Of a stretch of 64,000 nucleotides of DNA, positions 36,234 to 47,469 are shown piece after piece. A program made the translations under genes and the position numbers. Position 1 is the first letter of the stretch. Every line of letters starts with the position of its first letter. The notes under the pieces are model-generated. The model worked only from the letters and a program-made list of their open reading frames with translations. It did not search any database and had not been told where the DNA came from. Origin of the DNA: Panicum virgatum (lineage: Eukaryota; Streptophyta; Magnoliopsida; Poales; Poaceae); NCBI RefSeq assembly GCF_016808335.1, contig NC_053143.1, forward strand, positions 6,147,694 through 6,211,693, given 5' to 3'.

Positions 36234-37099
36234 CAGTGTTTAAAATAGCGGGCTAACACATTTAGCAGCTGGTGTTTAGAGAGGCTAAGAAAGACTATAG
36301 CGGGCTATAACCTAGCTTACCTATTTAACATTTTTGTAAATACCATGTGTGGAGAAATCAACGACTCTAACCAACTCTATGTGGGAACTCAACTCTATAT
36401 TCACCATAACTTAATACAACACAGGACTCTTGCAAGCTACCATACCATGACACTACTATACTACATGACAACCTTGCCATCTCCTATTTGAGACATCTTA
36501 TGCCATGGTATGCCAAAAGGGGAGGGAAACACCCCTATTTATAGGACTTCATGGCTCATATAGTTTTGCCATGTGTTCATCTTCTACAAACTTCTTTACA
36601 AAATATCTAACTTTATAATTTTTCTCATACCTATCTAACCATACAAATATCTAATTTCGAGAGTATTTCATATTTCACCATAAAGCATGGTAACCATGGT
36701 TCATGTATACTCTCTAATCTTCTAGAAGCTTCTCGCAATTATTTATGCATTTCTAATTCAACACCATGCATAAATCTATGAGTAATTTTACGTATAAACA
36801 TGAAATCAAGAAAATTTTATATACTGAAGTATATCTTGGACTTCGTTCCCTTGTTACATCATTGATGAAATACTAAAATTTGTAAATGACAAAGTTCAAT
36901 ACTAAACTAACAATAAATAGTAATTAATTATATGGTTTAGCTAGCTAAATAAACTTTAATTTAGCGGCTATAGCGGGATATAGCTGGCTATTAGTGGATT
37001 TAGTTTTTTAAAGCTAAGAGATGGATATTCTAGCTTTCTCGTCTCTCAAAAACTATAACATACTATAGCGGTGGCTATACCTGGCTATTTAGAACCTTG
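36234..37099. mobile_element. hAT element (866 bp), non-autonomous
   Basis: The ends CAGTGTTTAAAATAGC and, reversed, CAAGGTTCTAAATAGC are imperfect inverted repeats. An exact 8-bp duplication GTGAGGAC flanks the element (36226-36233 and 37100-37107). Subterminal words of the type CTATAGCGG recur at both sides. There is no transposase. Confidence 0.88.
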
Positions 37100-37126
37100 G
37101 TGAGGACCATTCTTTTTTACACATGC

Positions 37127-37250
37127 GTCCCTTTTGCCTCCTATTACCACCTACACCCCTACAAATTCTTCAAAAGTCCAAACTCACTCAGAGCCTGACC
37201 AGTTACCATCCTACTCCTTTTATCCCTTGTTGTCTACACTCTATATATGT
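37127..37250 (-). ncRNA. Putative miR2118-triggered PHAS precursor 5' end, locus a
   Basis: Plus-strand TTTTGCCTCCTATTACC (37132-37148) reads on the minus strand as a target complementary to the core of grass miR2118. A TATA-like box (ACATATATAG on minus) lies about 93 bp upstream at 37241. Before the hAT insertion the motif lay only about 27 bp from the RIP-like frame. Confidence 0.5.
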
Positions 37251-37435
37251 ACTGTGTTGCTTGCTAGCACTTTATTTGTTGTGATATGCCATAATGCCAA
37301 ATTGAACACATTATATAAGAGGCCATAAGTAAGTGGAATTAAGTTCGCACGCGCATTTTATGATGCAACCACTTCTCGAATTCATGATATCTTAACCTTT
37401 CATGGAAGATCTGATCACTACTTGCACTGTTAATA

Positions 37436-37768
37436 GAGAAAATTCTCTGTATGCCACTGGAAAATGTAACTCATCCCCTATGTGCCATTGAAAATTAGCA
37501 CATCCCCTCAATGCCATTGTTTTAAATTTTCTATCCCCTCTATGTCATTGCCTTCAAAAACACTAACGGATGGACATTTTTTTGTCCCTATGCGCCATCG
37601 TTTTTAATTTTTCTATCCCCTATATGCCATTGCCGTCACTGGGTTTTTGACGGCAATGGCATAGAGGGGATGGAAAATTTAAAACAATGGCATTGAAGGG
37701 ATGCTCTAATTTTCAATGGCACATAGAGGATGAGTTACATTTCTTAGTGGTATATAGGAAATTTTCTC
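37436..37768. mobile_element. Inverted-repeat MITE (333 bp)
   Basis: GAGAAAATTCTCTGTATGCC on the left matches GAGAAAATTTCCTATATACC reversed from the right. Inside, ATGCCATTG/CAATGGCAT words are mirrored around 37640. It resembles the Mutator-type MITE at 6214, but no clear 9-bp duplication is seen. Confidence 0.65.
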
Positions 37769-37828
37769 GTTAAGGTATCTGGTGTAAGTCTAACCTGAAG
37801 GATGGGGACATCACCACCATGCATACAC

Positions 37829-38170
37829 CACTACTACAAAATGATTTGTAGCAATGCCCCAAATTTTTTTTTGGAGCAGATCAAAATGTCACCCGTTCTT
37901 ACAAATGGGGTGCATATACTGCAGATATTGAGCCGCCCCTGAAAATCCATTTGTAGGGATGGTTCACCCCCTTTGCTGCCCCTACAAATAGGCGCCATTT
38001 TTAGGGGGCGGCTAGGATGAGCCGCCCTAAAAATGAATTTTGTAAGGCCGGTTCATCCCCCCACCGCCAGTCGTGGGGACGTACTGTATGATTTGTATGG
38101 GCGTCTCTGAAAATGACGCCCATTTTTGGGGACGTGCTGTATGATATGGAGTCCACTCTCGAATATTCGG
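37829..38170. mobile_element. CACTA element end, truncated
   Basis: CACTACTACAAAATG at 37829 is a CACTA terminus, followed by subterminal GCCGCCC and TAGGG words in both orientations to about 38170. The matching terminus was not found. Confidence 0.5.
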
Positions 38171-39982
38171 AGAGTGATATAGATAGCCACAGTTTAGACA
38201 TTTCATCACTAACTTGACTCGTGACATGAGAGAGTAATGTAGGTGTACAAGTCATCCTCCTCCGCCTTGAGGTCGACTTGGCAGATGGGCATGCTCCCCT
38301 TTCCCATCCCATGCAGGTCATCTGTGAGTCAGGTGGTGCCGTACAGGGGCTCCACTCGCTGATGTTCACCCGCCACCGCCTTTATGGCGTCGCTGCTCTG
38401 CCCTAGCTTTTCGCTGCTATCTACCCTCGTCCCCATGCTCTCCATTGCCGGGCGGTCAGAGAGGAGGGAGGCCGCGAGCACGGAGATGGTAGTGGTGCGG
38501 AGCCACCGACGGAGTTGAGTAGTGGCCGTCCATGGCAGAGCTGAAGAGGGGAGGAGGCGGCGTGCTGCACGGGGAGGTGCAGGGCATTATTGTAGGAGGA
38601 GGAGATGATGTGGCACAGGCCCATACGTTGGGTGACGTGGCGAGGTGGGCTAATGTGTACAGCAACTGGGGTCAAAATTGCTTTAAACCAGTCTCGAGGG
38701 GTGTCTTATCCTGTATGTACATGAGATATGCAATATTGTTCATGGTGTTTGAGTTGCGTTTTTTTTAAGAAACTCAGGGATTATTTCAGGGGGTAAAACG
38801 GACTTTACTTATAGTAAATTTACTCCTGTTAGTCTACTCAACTAACATCACAATGAACAATTATAGGTTTGGAGTGCATCTTCAATTCTCATTCTCTGAC
38901 CAATCGCGGCTCCTTGTCGTGGCTCCGACCTAGAGTTAGGGTCAAACACTAAAGCAATCACCTTGTCGAAAAATAGGTATATATAGGGGTGGTAATGGGC
39001 CATGACTCTAGTGGTCTCTTCATAGCCCAACAAAACTCTTAAATTTTTTAGTTCAAAATTGTATAATATTAGAGCCCGGCCCTTAGATTTTCTAGTTCAA
39101 AATATTGGGTCCTTTACCACCCCTAGGTATATATAGAGAGATCATATAGTACTCATTTAACTTTTCACCTATGTTATTACGTAGTAGCTTTAAACCTCCT
39201 GTTTAAACAACCACCACCACCTCCCATCTCTCTAATTTTGCGCATCTGCATATACATGTTTTCCTGTCTGGTTGCCGTAAAAAAAGTAGAGAGAAAACCT
39301 ATTTCTCAAGAGCGTGATTGAATTAACAACGCAGAGAGGTTACTACTATGGTAAGAGATAAAAGTATTATTAAAATGCAGACTTGTATTTTCTTCATGAT
39401 GGTTTTGGGTTTTCCGTTACTTGCAGCCTTTTATGTCTTGAAATAGCAGGCGTTCAGTCAATAATAGACAAGGCAAGGCAGATAACCAATGCACACCAAA
39501 TTAAAATATGCTATACACTAGCAAATAACCAGCCCACACCAAATGAAAATATGCTACTTTTACAACTCACAAAAATATTGCGACCTTGTTACGGTGATGG
39601 CTTCTTCTAGTAATACAGGCAAACAGTTTTATGGACTTTTGAATACATAGAGAGCAGGTGAACAGAACAGCATGGAGTCATGGAAGTGGTGCGTGCATGG
39701 GACGCCCTTTCCCATGGCAGCGATCCATGGTCGCTGCAGCCTGCAGGTAGATGATGGTGTTGATGTGCAATCGACGCCGACAGGACGATTCACCAGCAGG
39801 CCATCGGAACCTCCCTTGTCAACTTGGAGCAGGTGTACAACCCATCAGCTTCGTCGGACAATGAGGTCTTGTGAATAAGAGGTATGGAGGCGAGGCGTTT
39901 CATGTTGTCTATGGTGGATGCTACCATTACAGCGATTAGATGCAAAGATCGGGGTGGACTGAAATTGGCCCTAGGAAGGAGA
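38171..39982. other. Intergenic or PHAS transcript body, no protein gene
   Basis: No domain was recognised. It could belong to the long non-coding transcript predicted to start near 40090 on the minus strand. Minus-strand frames at 38001-38369 and 38421-38675 are Pro/Ser-rich without motifs. Confidence 0.35.
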
Positions 39983-40127
39983 TTCCCTTTTGCCTCCTAT
40001 TCCGAATTTACCGCGACAGGTTTCTCTACCAATTCCTCGGTTTTCATACTCATAGTAAGCTTTACCACTCATGTTTGGTGAGGAATATGTGAAGAATAAC
40101 CCAGGAACTGAAGAAGCATTATATATG
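39983..40127 (-). ncRNA. Putative miR2118-triggered PHAS precursor 5' end, locus b
   Basis: The motif TTCCCTTTTGCCTCCTATTC (plus) lies at 39983-40002. A TATA-like box, CCATATATAATG on minus, is at about 40117-40128. A TAGCTGCA-type word in the place of the conserved ACCTACC-like element is at about 40143. Confidence 0.55.
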
Positions 40128-40179
40128 GCCGATAAAAATTTTGTAGCTGCAAACACTTACACTTGACACTTTAACAGCG

Positions 40180-41448
40180 GAGGAGGTTGTTGGCACCAGA
40201 GGGAAACTTAAAGACAAAGGGAGACTAAAAGAGACGAATGAGTAGCAGAGTTTGAAGAGTGTGGTGTTGCAGTGGCCACCAATGGAAGAAGGGTGCCATA
40301 AGTAGTAGATGCAGAAGTAATCATTTTTCACTCCAACTGCCATGTCAATTCCTTGTCTAAACATGTTTGTTGGTAGAAGGGTTTCTGCCATATTCATCTT
40401 AGAACAAAACCAGGGTGGATTAATTGGTTTCAGTGTGACCATGATGGAGTGAGGGGTATGGTTCAGAAATTTCATCCGATTAATAGTCTCAAGAACAGGA
40501 ACACATGGTGGCATCCCTCATTCCAACCTGCTCATTTTCATGGGCTATAGTGAAATCTTCATTTGTACAACTCATCTCATATATAAAATTTATTGCTTCT
40601 TGTCCTAGGTGTGAAAATCTTCTTATGTGTCCATAGTCACGTGAGGGTTCCTACCTCGAGCAACTGCATCACCTTTACCTCTCCCAGTGGTTGTAAGTTG
40701 GTGGTCTCGATCTACAACCTATTTGGAAGAGACAGAGACTCACCACTGCTGCACCAATGCAAGCAGGTCAAGATGACACAGAACATGTATCTAGCTAGCA
40801 CACTCAAACTATGTAAAACATAAGTCCATTCCATACCTGCGAGCATTCGTACACATTCACACTATCCAAAACAGTAACCATTTTTTCATGCATACAACCA
40901 GACAAACATTAATTATTATTAAACACTGGTGTAGTGGGCTGTTGAGAAGCACATGCGAGCAGGGAGCAGCATAACAACAGAAACAACTGTAGAGTTGATT
41001 TGCTAGTACTAGTACTACTGGTTTCTCAGAACAGTAGCAACCAATTAAGGACATTGATTTGCAGGGTTACATGTGTCCAGGTAAGTTAAACCCTAGACGC
41101 GATCAGATAGTATGCTAAACATTGAAGGGCGACAATGCTTCACATGACAGACCAGGATGCTACGTCCTGACTTCACTCAATGAGATACTCCCTCATGCCT
41201 CTCCACTGCTTTGGACAAATCAGAGAGCCCATACGCCAAACCGGCATGGAGTAAAGGAAGAAGAGAGACACCCGCAACAACAATCTATTGTCACCTGCAG
41301 TACGGATATTGTAAGCTCTCGATTCCGGTGAGTTGGGTGAGCCGTGGGATTCCGACTGAACGCAAGGGAACTCAAAAGTCTCATGGATCATCCCAGCACG
41401 GACGACGAACTACATAATAGCACAGCAATGGTTCCTTCTATGCACTGA
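40180..41448. other. Between PHAS loci, no protein gene
   Basis: No recognisable coding sequence. It is possibly the 3' body of the minus-strand transcript of locus c. Confidence 0.35.
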
Positions 41449-41575
41449 TTCCCATTTGCCTCCTATTCCCATGGCAACTTTCTCTAGCCACCGATCCCTC
41501 TCTCTTTATTTGCACTCTTGCTAAGCGCCCTTTTGGTGTTCAATGTGAGATGAAGGAACGTTATACATATATGGC
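41449..41575 (-). ncRNA. Putative miR2118-triggered PHAS precursor 5' end, locus c
   Basis: The motif core TTTGCCTCCTATTCCCATG (plus) is within 41449-41473. The TATA-like CCATATATGTATAA (minus) is at about 41561-41574. The upstream block GGAAATTCGGTAGCTGC (plus) is at about 41585. Downstream on plus, GTTGTCAGCAGAAGAGG and GCAGACGCACAC are shared with locus d, showing common descent. Confidence 0.6.
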
Positions 41576-42097
41576 ACCAATATTGGAAATTCGGTAGCTG
41601 CATATAAGTGATAGGAGGTTGTCAGCAGAAGAGGAAAACCCTCTGACAGAAAATTATATCAAGACTAAAGATAAAAGAGCAGACGCACACTGGGTACTGA
41701 CTTCTACTAGCTACACCCGAATTTTGTTCCATGCATGCTACTTCATTTAAGTTCCAAAACAAGGGTGGTTCTACTTCACATGGTATTCCCATGCATGTGA
41801 CTGCTTCATTTTTAGTTACAACGATCACCTTATACATTACACTAAAAAAATCACGGTAATAAAATATATATATTGTCAGTTAACGATAGACACAATATAA
41901 ATTCATTTTAACTAGAAATTTAGGTGTTACAAAGACGCTAGAGGTGTCTTAAACAAGTTCCTTCTCAGGCAGGATGCTGGGAAGGTGAAAAAACAATGAA
42001 AACTACTACCCACGCAAGAAAGGGTCAACTAGAGAGTCAATGTGTTTTGCACCAGCAAATACCGAAAGTCTGATAGCGTCCTTCGAAAGGGCGATAA

Positions 42098-42361
42098 ACC
42101 TAGACGCATACCTCTTCGTTCCTGAAAACTCTGTTATTATGTTCCCTCCACAAGGACCAAAGAGTTAGCAGAATCAGAGAGCCCAACCCCTTCTGTTGTT
42201 GGCTTGGAGAGTTGAAGAGTTGGCAGAACCAAGATTGCAGCGCGTCGATGTCGGCCGGACAGTTGGAAAGGAGAAAGCGATGGGCAATTTGACCAAACCG
42301 AGGTAGCACTACAGACCTGTTTGGGGTACGGTAGAGGCATTCGGCCACTAGGTGCAAGGCC
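42098..42361 (-). pseudogene. LINE ORF2 C-terminal fragment (zf-RVT-like)
   Basis: The minus-strand frame contains SLILLTLWSLWREHNNRVFR, the W-x2-W-x-E/R-x2-N-R-x-F pattern at the end of plant LINE reverse transcriptase proteins, preceded by CLYRTPNRSVVLPRFGQ. No reverse transcriptase core is present. A CACTA MITE is inserted directly beside it. Confidence 0.6.
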
Positions 42362-42941
42362 CACTACTGGAAAAAAAAAAGCCTATAGGCACCGGTTAAT
42401 ATGGGCTTTAGGTACCGGTTTTTGAACCGGTACCCGGTAACAGAGACCAATAGTCGCGTTCATTAGCACCGGGTAAAAGAACTGGTGCCTAAGGCTATAT
42501 TTTTTTGGCAAAAATAGTTGACCGGGATTCAAACTCAAGATCACTTGCCTCGCGTGTGCTTTTCTGACCATCTCGCCTACACATCACATCTGATGGGAAG
42601 ATAGATATTTTTCTTTTGAAGTAACCCATGGACGAGCCTAAGGTACCGGTTGGTAACACCAACCGGTACTTTAAGAGCCTTAGGTACCAGTTGGTGTTAC
42701 ATCCATAGGCACCGGTTGGTGGTAACACCCGGTACTAATGTAAAAATTACCATCCGGTACCCATGGAGAGCCTTGGGTACCGGTTGGTGTTACCAACCAG
42801 TACCTAAGGCTTATCCATAGGTCCCATCCACCCCAAAAGTACCGGTACCAAGATGAACTGGTACCAATACTAGCATTGGTAACTGGTTCATCTTCATTAT
42901 GATACTTTTGGGGTGGACCTTTGATGTGTTTTCTACTGGTG
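42362..42941. mobile_element. CACTA MITE (580 bp)
   Basis: The ends CACTACTGGAAAA and, reversed, CACCAGTAGAAAA are flanked by the 3-bp duplication GCC (42359-42361 and 42942-42944), as expected for CACTA. The interior has about ten ACCGGT-containing words in both orientations (GGTACCGGTT, AACCGGTACC). Confidence 0.85.
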
Positions 42942-43155
42942 GCCGTTTTCCAAATTCCACCTATGTTCCCTTGATATTCTATACCCGTGGTATAGGTGCC
43001 CGGCCAACACCTCCTCTCCCTCCATACCACACTAGCTTGTTTCTTGCAATGTACAGGGGTGGCGTTTTGGGGCCTAATGCTTTGGGGGGCACGCTAGTTT
43101 GTTCCTTGATGTCTGTTTTGTTGTTGCTTTCTTCGTGTGGGCATCTTTTTTTTTT

Positions 43156-43537
43156 GGAACATATCCGGTGCAAACCGCAATCTTCATGAAAACTCGTGCA
43201 AATTACAGCAAAAAAACCATCTAAATTCACAAAAAAAAAAATCACACATATAGATGATATGATGATACACAACTTTGTAAAATATCTTGTCCAAACTCGA
43301 CTTCCTTTGTGAGATATGAAAATAACAAATTTCTAACAAATCATCTGGACAGTTTTCTGGCTTGAAATTTGTTATTTTTGTATCTCACAAACGAAGTCGA
43401 GTTTGTACAAGATGTTTTACAAGGTTGTGTATCATCATATCATCAATATGTGTGATTTGTTTGGTGAATTTAGATGACTTTTTTGCCGTGGTTTGCATGA
43501 GTTTTCACAAAGTTGTGGTTTGCACTAGATATGTTCC
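43156..43537. repeat. Foldback MITE with about 180-bp arms
   Basis: GGAACATATCCGGTGCAAACC at the left mirrors GGTTTGCACTAGATATGTTCC at the right. The arms stay complementary through CATCTAAATTCAC, ATGATATGATGATACACAA and CAAACTCGAC to a short loop near 43335-43360. A transcript would form a near-continuous hairpin. Confidence 0.85.
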
Positions 43538-44290
43538 CTGTTTGTTTAGTGTGTGTTGATGTTTTTTACGTTACTTCTCTTTTAAAACATGCCTGGCATA
43601 TTCTAGTCGGTTGCTTTTCAAAAAAAATAGATGTTGGTTTTGTAAAAAAGGATAATGATACACGGAGTATATTTAGCTAAATTCCGTTATAATATTAAAA
43701 AATCAATATTGTTACTGTATATGATTAACATCACATCAAGCAATTTGGAAGGAGTAGCAGATTTCCGCTGCCGATGCAGATCCTTATTGCTGGAAATCAG
43801 ACCTACAGTAGCAAAAACACCAAACAAGCAGCTAGCTGACAAAGCAGCTAGCAGGTAAATTTATACTAGAATATTTGTAGTATAGTGTGCACACACAACG
43901 ATGTTCTAACTGAGCATTTTAACGTTTATGCTGATTTGTTCTAGTAGGATAGGAAAAATAATCCATAGCTTTCATGCACGGCACAAGCCACAAGCTAAGC
44001 CTAGACGCGACCAGACAGCATGCTAAACTTCGAAGGGTGATCTACTAACAAGCAAAAAGGTTTTCACGACATCGGGATTCCTGCATAGAAAGCAGGCGCT
44101 CATGTTCTCCGATCCTCTAGGCTGCTACGGACTTAGAGAGGATCTGGAATACTGTGAATGCAGTTGAGGGAGGTGAGCTGTGGCATGTCGCTTAGGGTGG
44201 ATGGAACCCCGACTGAACGCTACGGATGTCCAGGTATCCTGACGCTTTGGACAACAAAGTAGCACAGCCATAGTTCCTTCTATGCTCTGA

Positions 44291-44413
44291 TTCCCATTTG
44301 CCTCCTATTCCCATGCATGTGAGTGACCACCGATCCCTCTCTCTTCGCACCCTTGCGTGCTACTTCCTCTACTGTTTGGTGTGAGATGTGTGAGGAAGAA
44401 ACATTATATATGG
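44291..44413 (-). ncRNA. Putative miR2118-triggered PHAS precursor 5' end, locus d
   Basis: The motif core TTTGCCTCCTATTCCCATG (plus) is within 44291-44315, identical to locus c. The TATA-like CCATATATAATG (minus) is at about 44403-44413. GGAAATTCGGCAGGTGCA (plus) is at about 44424. Confidence 0.6.
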
Positions 44414-44965
44414 CGAAAATGTTGGAAATTCGGCAGGTGCAAACATTTACAAGTGACAGGAAGTTGTCAGCAGAAGAGGGAAACCTCTGACAGACAAATA
44501 TCGAGTCTAAAGATAAAAGGGCAGACACACACTAGCTACACCCGAATTTTGTTCCGAATGCATGCTACTTCGTATAAGAAAATTCTGGGGTTCCACAAAC
44601 AAATATTTTTAGTTACAACCAATACTAAACTTATACGTTACACTAGAAAAACACGGTAACTATATTGTTTGTTACTTCTAATTAATATGGATTTATTCTT
44701 TATATCACATACATAATACTCCCTAGATCAGTAATAATCTATGTGGTTCAGTAATAATGGAACCTAAACAAAGACCATGTGAAAATTTGTAAGCACTAGT
44801 GCTGAAAATGTCTACATACTTAACTTTGCTAGAATGGATGCACGTACACATCATTGCACTAACAAATAATATCAGTTCATATATAAAGTGCTAATGAAAA
44901 AGATCTTATATGTATAGGCGCCAGCTGTCACCTCTAACTTAGTACAAGACTACGTATAAACAACA

Positions 44966-44993
44966 CCCCCCCCCCCCCCCCCCCCCCCCCCCC
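44966..44993. repeat. Poly(C) run, 28 bp
   Basis: An uninterrupted run of 28 C, unusually long for plant DNA; length may be affected by assembly. Confidence 0.85.
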
Positions 44994-45258
44994 AGGACAA
45001 TAATGCTGACAGCGATGACTGATGAGGGCGTGGTGGGGAGCTGATGAGTCAAAGCAAAGCAAAGCAGTGATAAAGTCTATTTGATCGGTGGTGATGGTGG
45101 CTTTATTTGTGACCACTACATTCAGGAGAACCTGACATGCACGATCCCACAATTGTGTTGTACGTATACACCCTGCTGCCAAAGTTCATATCCGGTTGGT
45201 TGCTGCATAAATAGATGCACAACATTCACAAAAGTTGCAATAGATACTGCCAATGTAA

Positions 45259-45515
45259 CCAAAGCTCCTCTAGTCTAGTTGGTTAGAGGAGTTGAGGTAT
45301 GGTCGCCCCTCACGAGGTCGCAAGTTCAAATCCCAGGTGGGACGAATTTTCGCCCGTGGGTAAAAAAATCCCCTCGCTGTGCTCGCTGCAAGGCTTGGCC
45401 ATGGGCTTAGGGTTTGGAGGTTTTTCCGCGGCCGGGAGAAGCCGTGTTGCTTCTTCTTAATGAAAAACGGTGGGATCTGCCCCCCCCCCCCCCCCCCCCC
45501 CCCGGCCACGTTTGG
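45259..45515 (+). mobile_element. tRNA-derived SINE with C-rich tail
   Basis: Polymerase III A box TAGTCTAGTTGG (45271-45282) and B box AGTTCAAATCC (45323-45333) are about 40 bp apart, followed by a tRNA-unrelated body (TTCGCCCGTGGGTAAAAAAA; TTCTTCTTAATGAAAA). A 14-bp flanking duplication TACTGCCA[A/G]TGTAA lies at 45245-45258 and 45516-45529. A 24-bp C run sits at 45480-45503 where an A or T tail would be expected. Confidence 0.75.
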
Positions 45516-45985
45516 TACTGCCAGTGTAATAACAATGTTAAAAAGGGCGATACTTTTCTTCTGAACTGAGACATGCATGTCTTATTCCTTTCCTTTTATT
45601 TTAGCCAACATTTGTGTTAGAATGCCTAGCAGAGGAAGATGCAATTGCACTGTGTAAATTTCTAACACCAATAATGGCTAGCGTGGAACAATCAACAACC
45701 AATACAATGGTGGATAGCTCAAGTAGTTATCCTATTCCAGGAATGTACGTGGAATGAACAAGTTGTGACTAGAGGCAATTATTCGACTTATTAGCCAATG
45801 TAAATAAAACAGACACGTCCCTCTCCTGATCAATGGACAATGGTACTGTACGACCAGGCACTAATGCTGTTCTAATCATGCATATAGTTGCTCGAATGCA
45901 TCTACACATATTGTACTGATGACAAACATGGATCAGACTCATATACAAAGTGCTGATCAAACAAGTACCCGCAAAAAAAAACAAG

Positions 45986-45987
<2 letters not shown>

Positions 45988-46057
<70 letters not shown>
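45988..46057. repeat. (AT)35 microsatellite
   Basis: A pure AT dinucleotide run of about 70 bp. The Tyr-Ile repeat frames on both strands are artefacts. Confidence 0.95.
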
Positions 46058-46059
<2 letters not shown>

Positions 46060-46319
46060 TGTCACCTTGCAATTGTCCATCGACTTGCTCGATAATATAA
46101 TGGCTGCTACTCATGGTACGCGTACGAACTATACAACTCGATCGGAGGTCACTCCATGATCGGAGCCCTGCAGTGTATTTATTTCCTTTGCCGGATCGAC
46201 TATCCAACACAGAAGCGTATTCTCGTCGCTGGTGTTAGCTAGTAGCTATGCGTGCCCTGTCATCACAATCACTACTCCTTGACCTGGCAAAATAATTTCA
46301 GGTGCTGACAGCTAGCTAC

Positions 46320-46465
46320 TTCCCTTTTGCCTCCTATTCCCACAGAGACAAAATATCAGCACCTTCCCGACCCTAGTCATTTCTTCTCATTTTCTTTTTT
46401 TTTCACCTATAATATCCTGCATTTTTCATCTTGGGTTGCCAGTGAGAAAGAAACCTTATATAGAG
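46320..46465 (-). ncRNA. Putative miR2118-triggered PHAS precursor 5' end, locus e
   Basis: The motif TTCCCTTTTGCCTCCTATTC (plus) starts at 46320. A strong TATA box, CTATATAAGG on minus, is at about 46455-46464. GAAATTTTTGGTAGGTACA (plus; ACCTACC on minus) is at about 46485. Confidence 0.6.
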
Positions 46466-47325
46466 GGCATGCCAGTATAATGGTGAAATTTTTGGTAGGT
46501 ACATTAGGCATGCATTTACCCTCCAGGTCACAAATCGCAAGTCTCGTGTCGCCAATAACAAATAATGGAAAGATTTGGACATATACACCCCTCTGTCTCT
46601 TGTGTTTTTATTTTTATTTTTCAGATGGGTCTATTTGTACATCTCTTTAGCATTGATATCTGTGGCTTGACAATATAACATAAATACAGTACTTGTGCAA
46701 AAAAATAATCATTGGAAAAGTTCAATCACACTAAATGCTGATAAAATTAGATAAGGTCCTGTGTTATCCCAGACTGAGGGCTAATGAGTGCATAAGCAGC
46801 CAGCAGTTAGTAGCTCTCTGCTAAGTAGACACAATCATGTTTCCTAATAAACTCCTAATCCTGGAAATGCGATGAAACTACTATATCTTTAGGCCGATGG
46901 AGCACCAATTAAGGAGCTAGTGGCTCCGCCATCTACTCGAATTCTCGACGAAGTTGGCCACTCCATCAACTTGTTGCTCAGATCACCTGCATCTCCAGCA
47001 GCTCACTGTGTACTGCGTCAACCACACCCACAAGTTCGTGAGCGGGGACGAGCACACAAGGCCACCCATGCCAGCCGGGTTCGTCGAGATCATCAAGATC
47101 TCTAGTGGCTCCCTAAGCCCACCCTTGAGCAGTGGCAGTGGCAGCTACTGTCATCAAGATCCAAATCCACATCCCTTGCTTCCCCAACACTCTCCAGTCA
47201 TCAAAATCACTCCACATTCTTCCTCTCTTGATGAGCTTCAGCGTTGGTGCCCTGCGCCACGCAGGAGTAAGGCATTAGGGTAACTGGGAAAATCTACTTT
47301 GCATGCGTAGAAGCAGGTTAGCTGC

Positions 47326-47467
47326 TTCCCTCTTGCCTCCTATTCCCATGAGACAATACACGCAACTCCGAACAGCTAGTTTCCTCACGTTTTCCATCTA
47401 GCCCAAGTTGCTTTGCTACTTTGCTACTGTTGGATGCACCTTAGTGAAATGGAAGCATTGTATAGAC
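47326..47467 (-). ncRNA. Putative miR2118-triggered PHAS precursor 5' end, locus f
   Basis: The motif core CTTGCCTCCTATTCCCATG (plus) is within 47326-47350. A TATA-like CTATACAATG (minus) is at about 47457-47466. GAATTTTTCGGTAGGTACA (plus; ACCTACC on minus) is at about 47496. This promoter block closely matches locus e. Confidence 0.55.
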
Positions 47468-47469
47468 TA

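Noticed and set aside
45266..45340. Functional tRNA gene
   Set aside because: A and B boxes are present but no cloverleaf or acceptor stem closes. The flanking duplication and body indicate a SINE.
45769..46210. Tyr-Ile repeat proteins on both strands
   Set aside because: Translation of the AT microsatellite.
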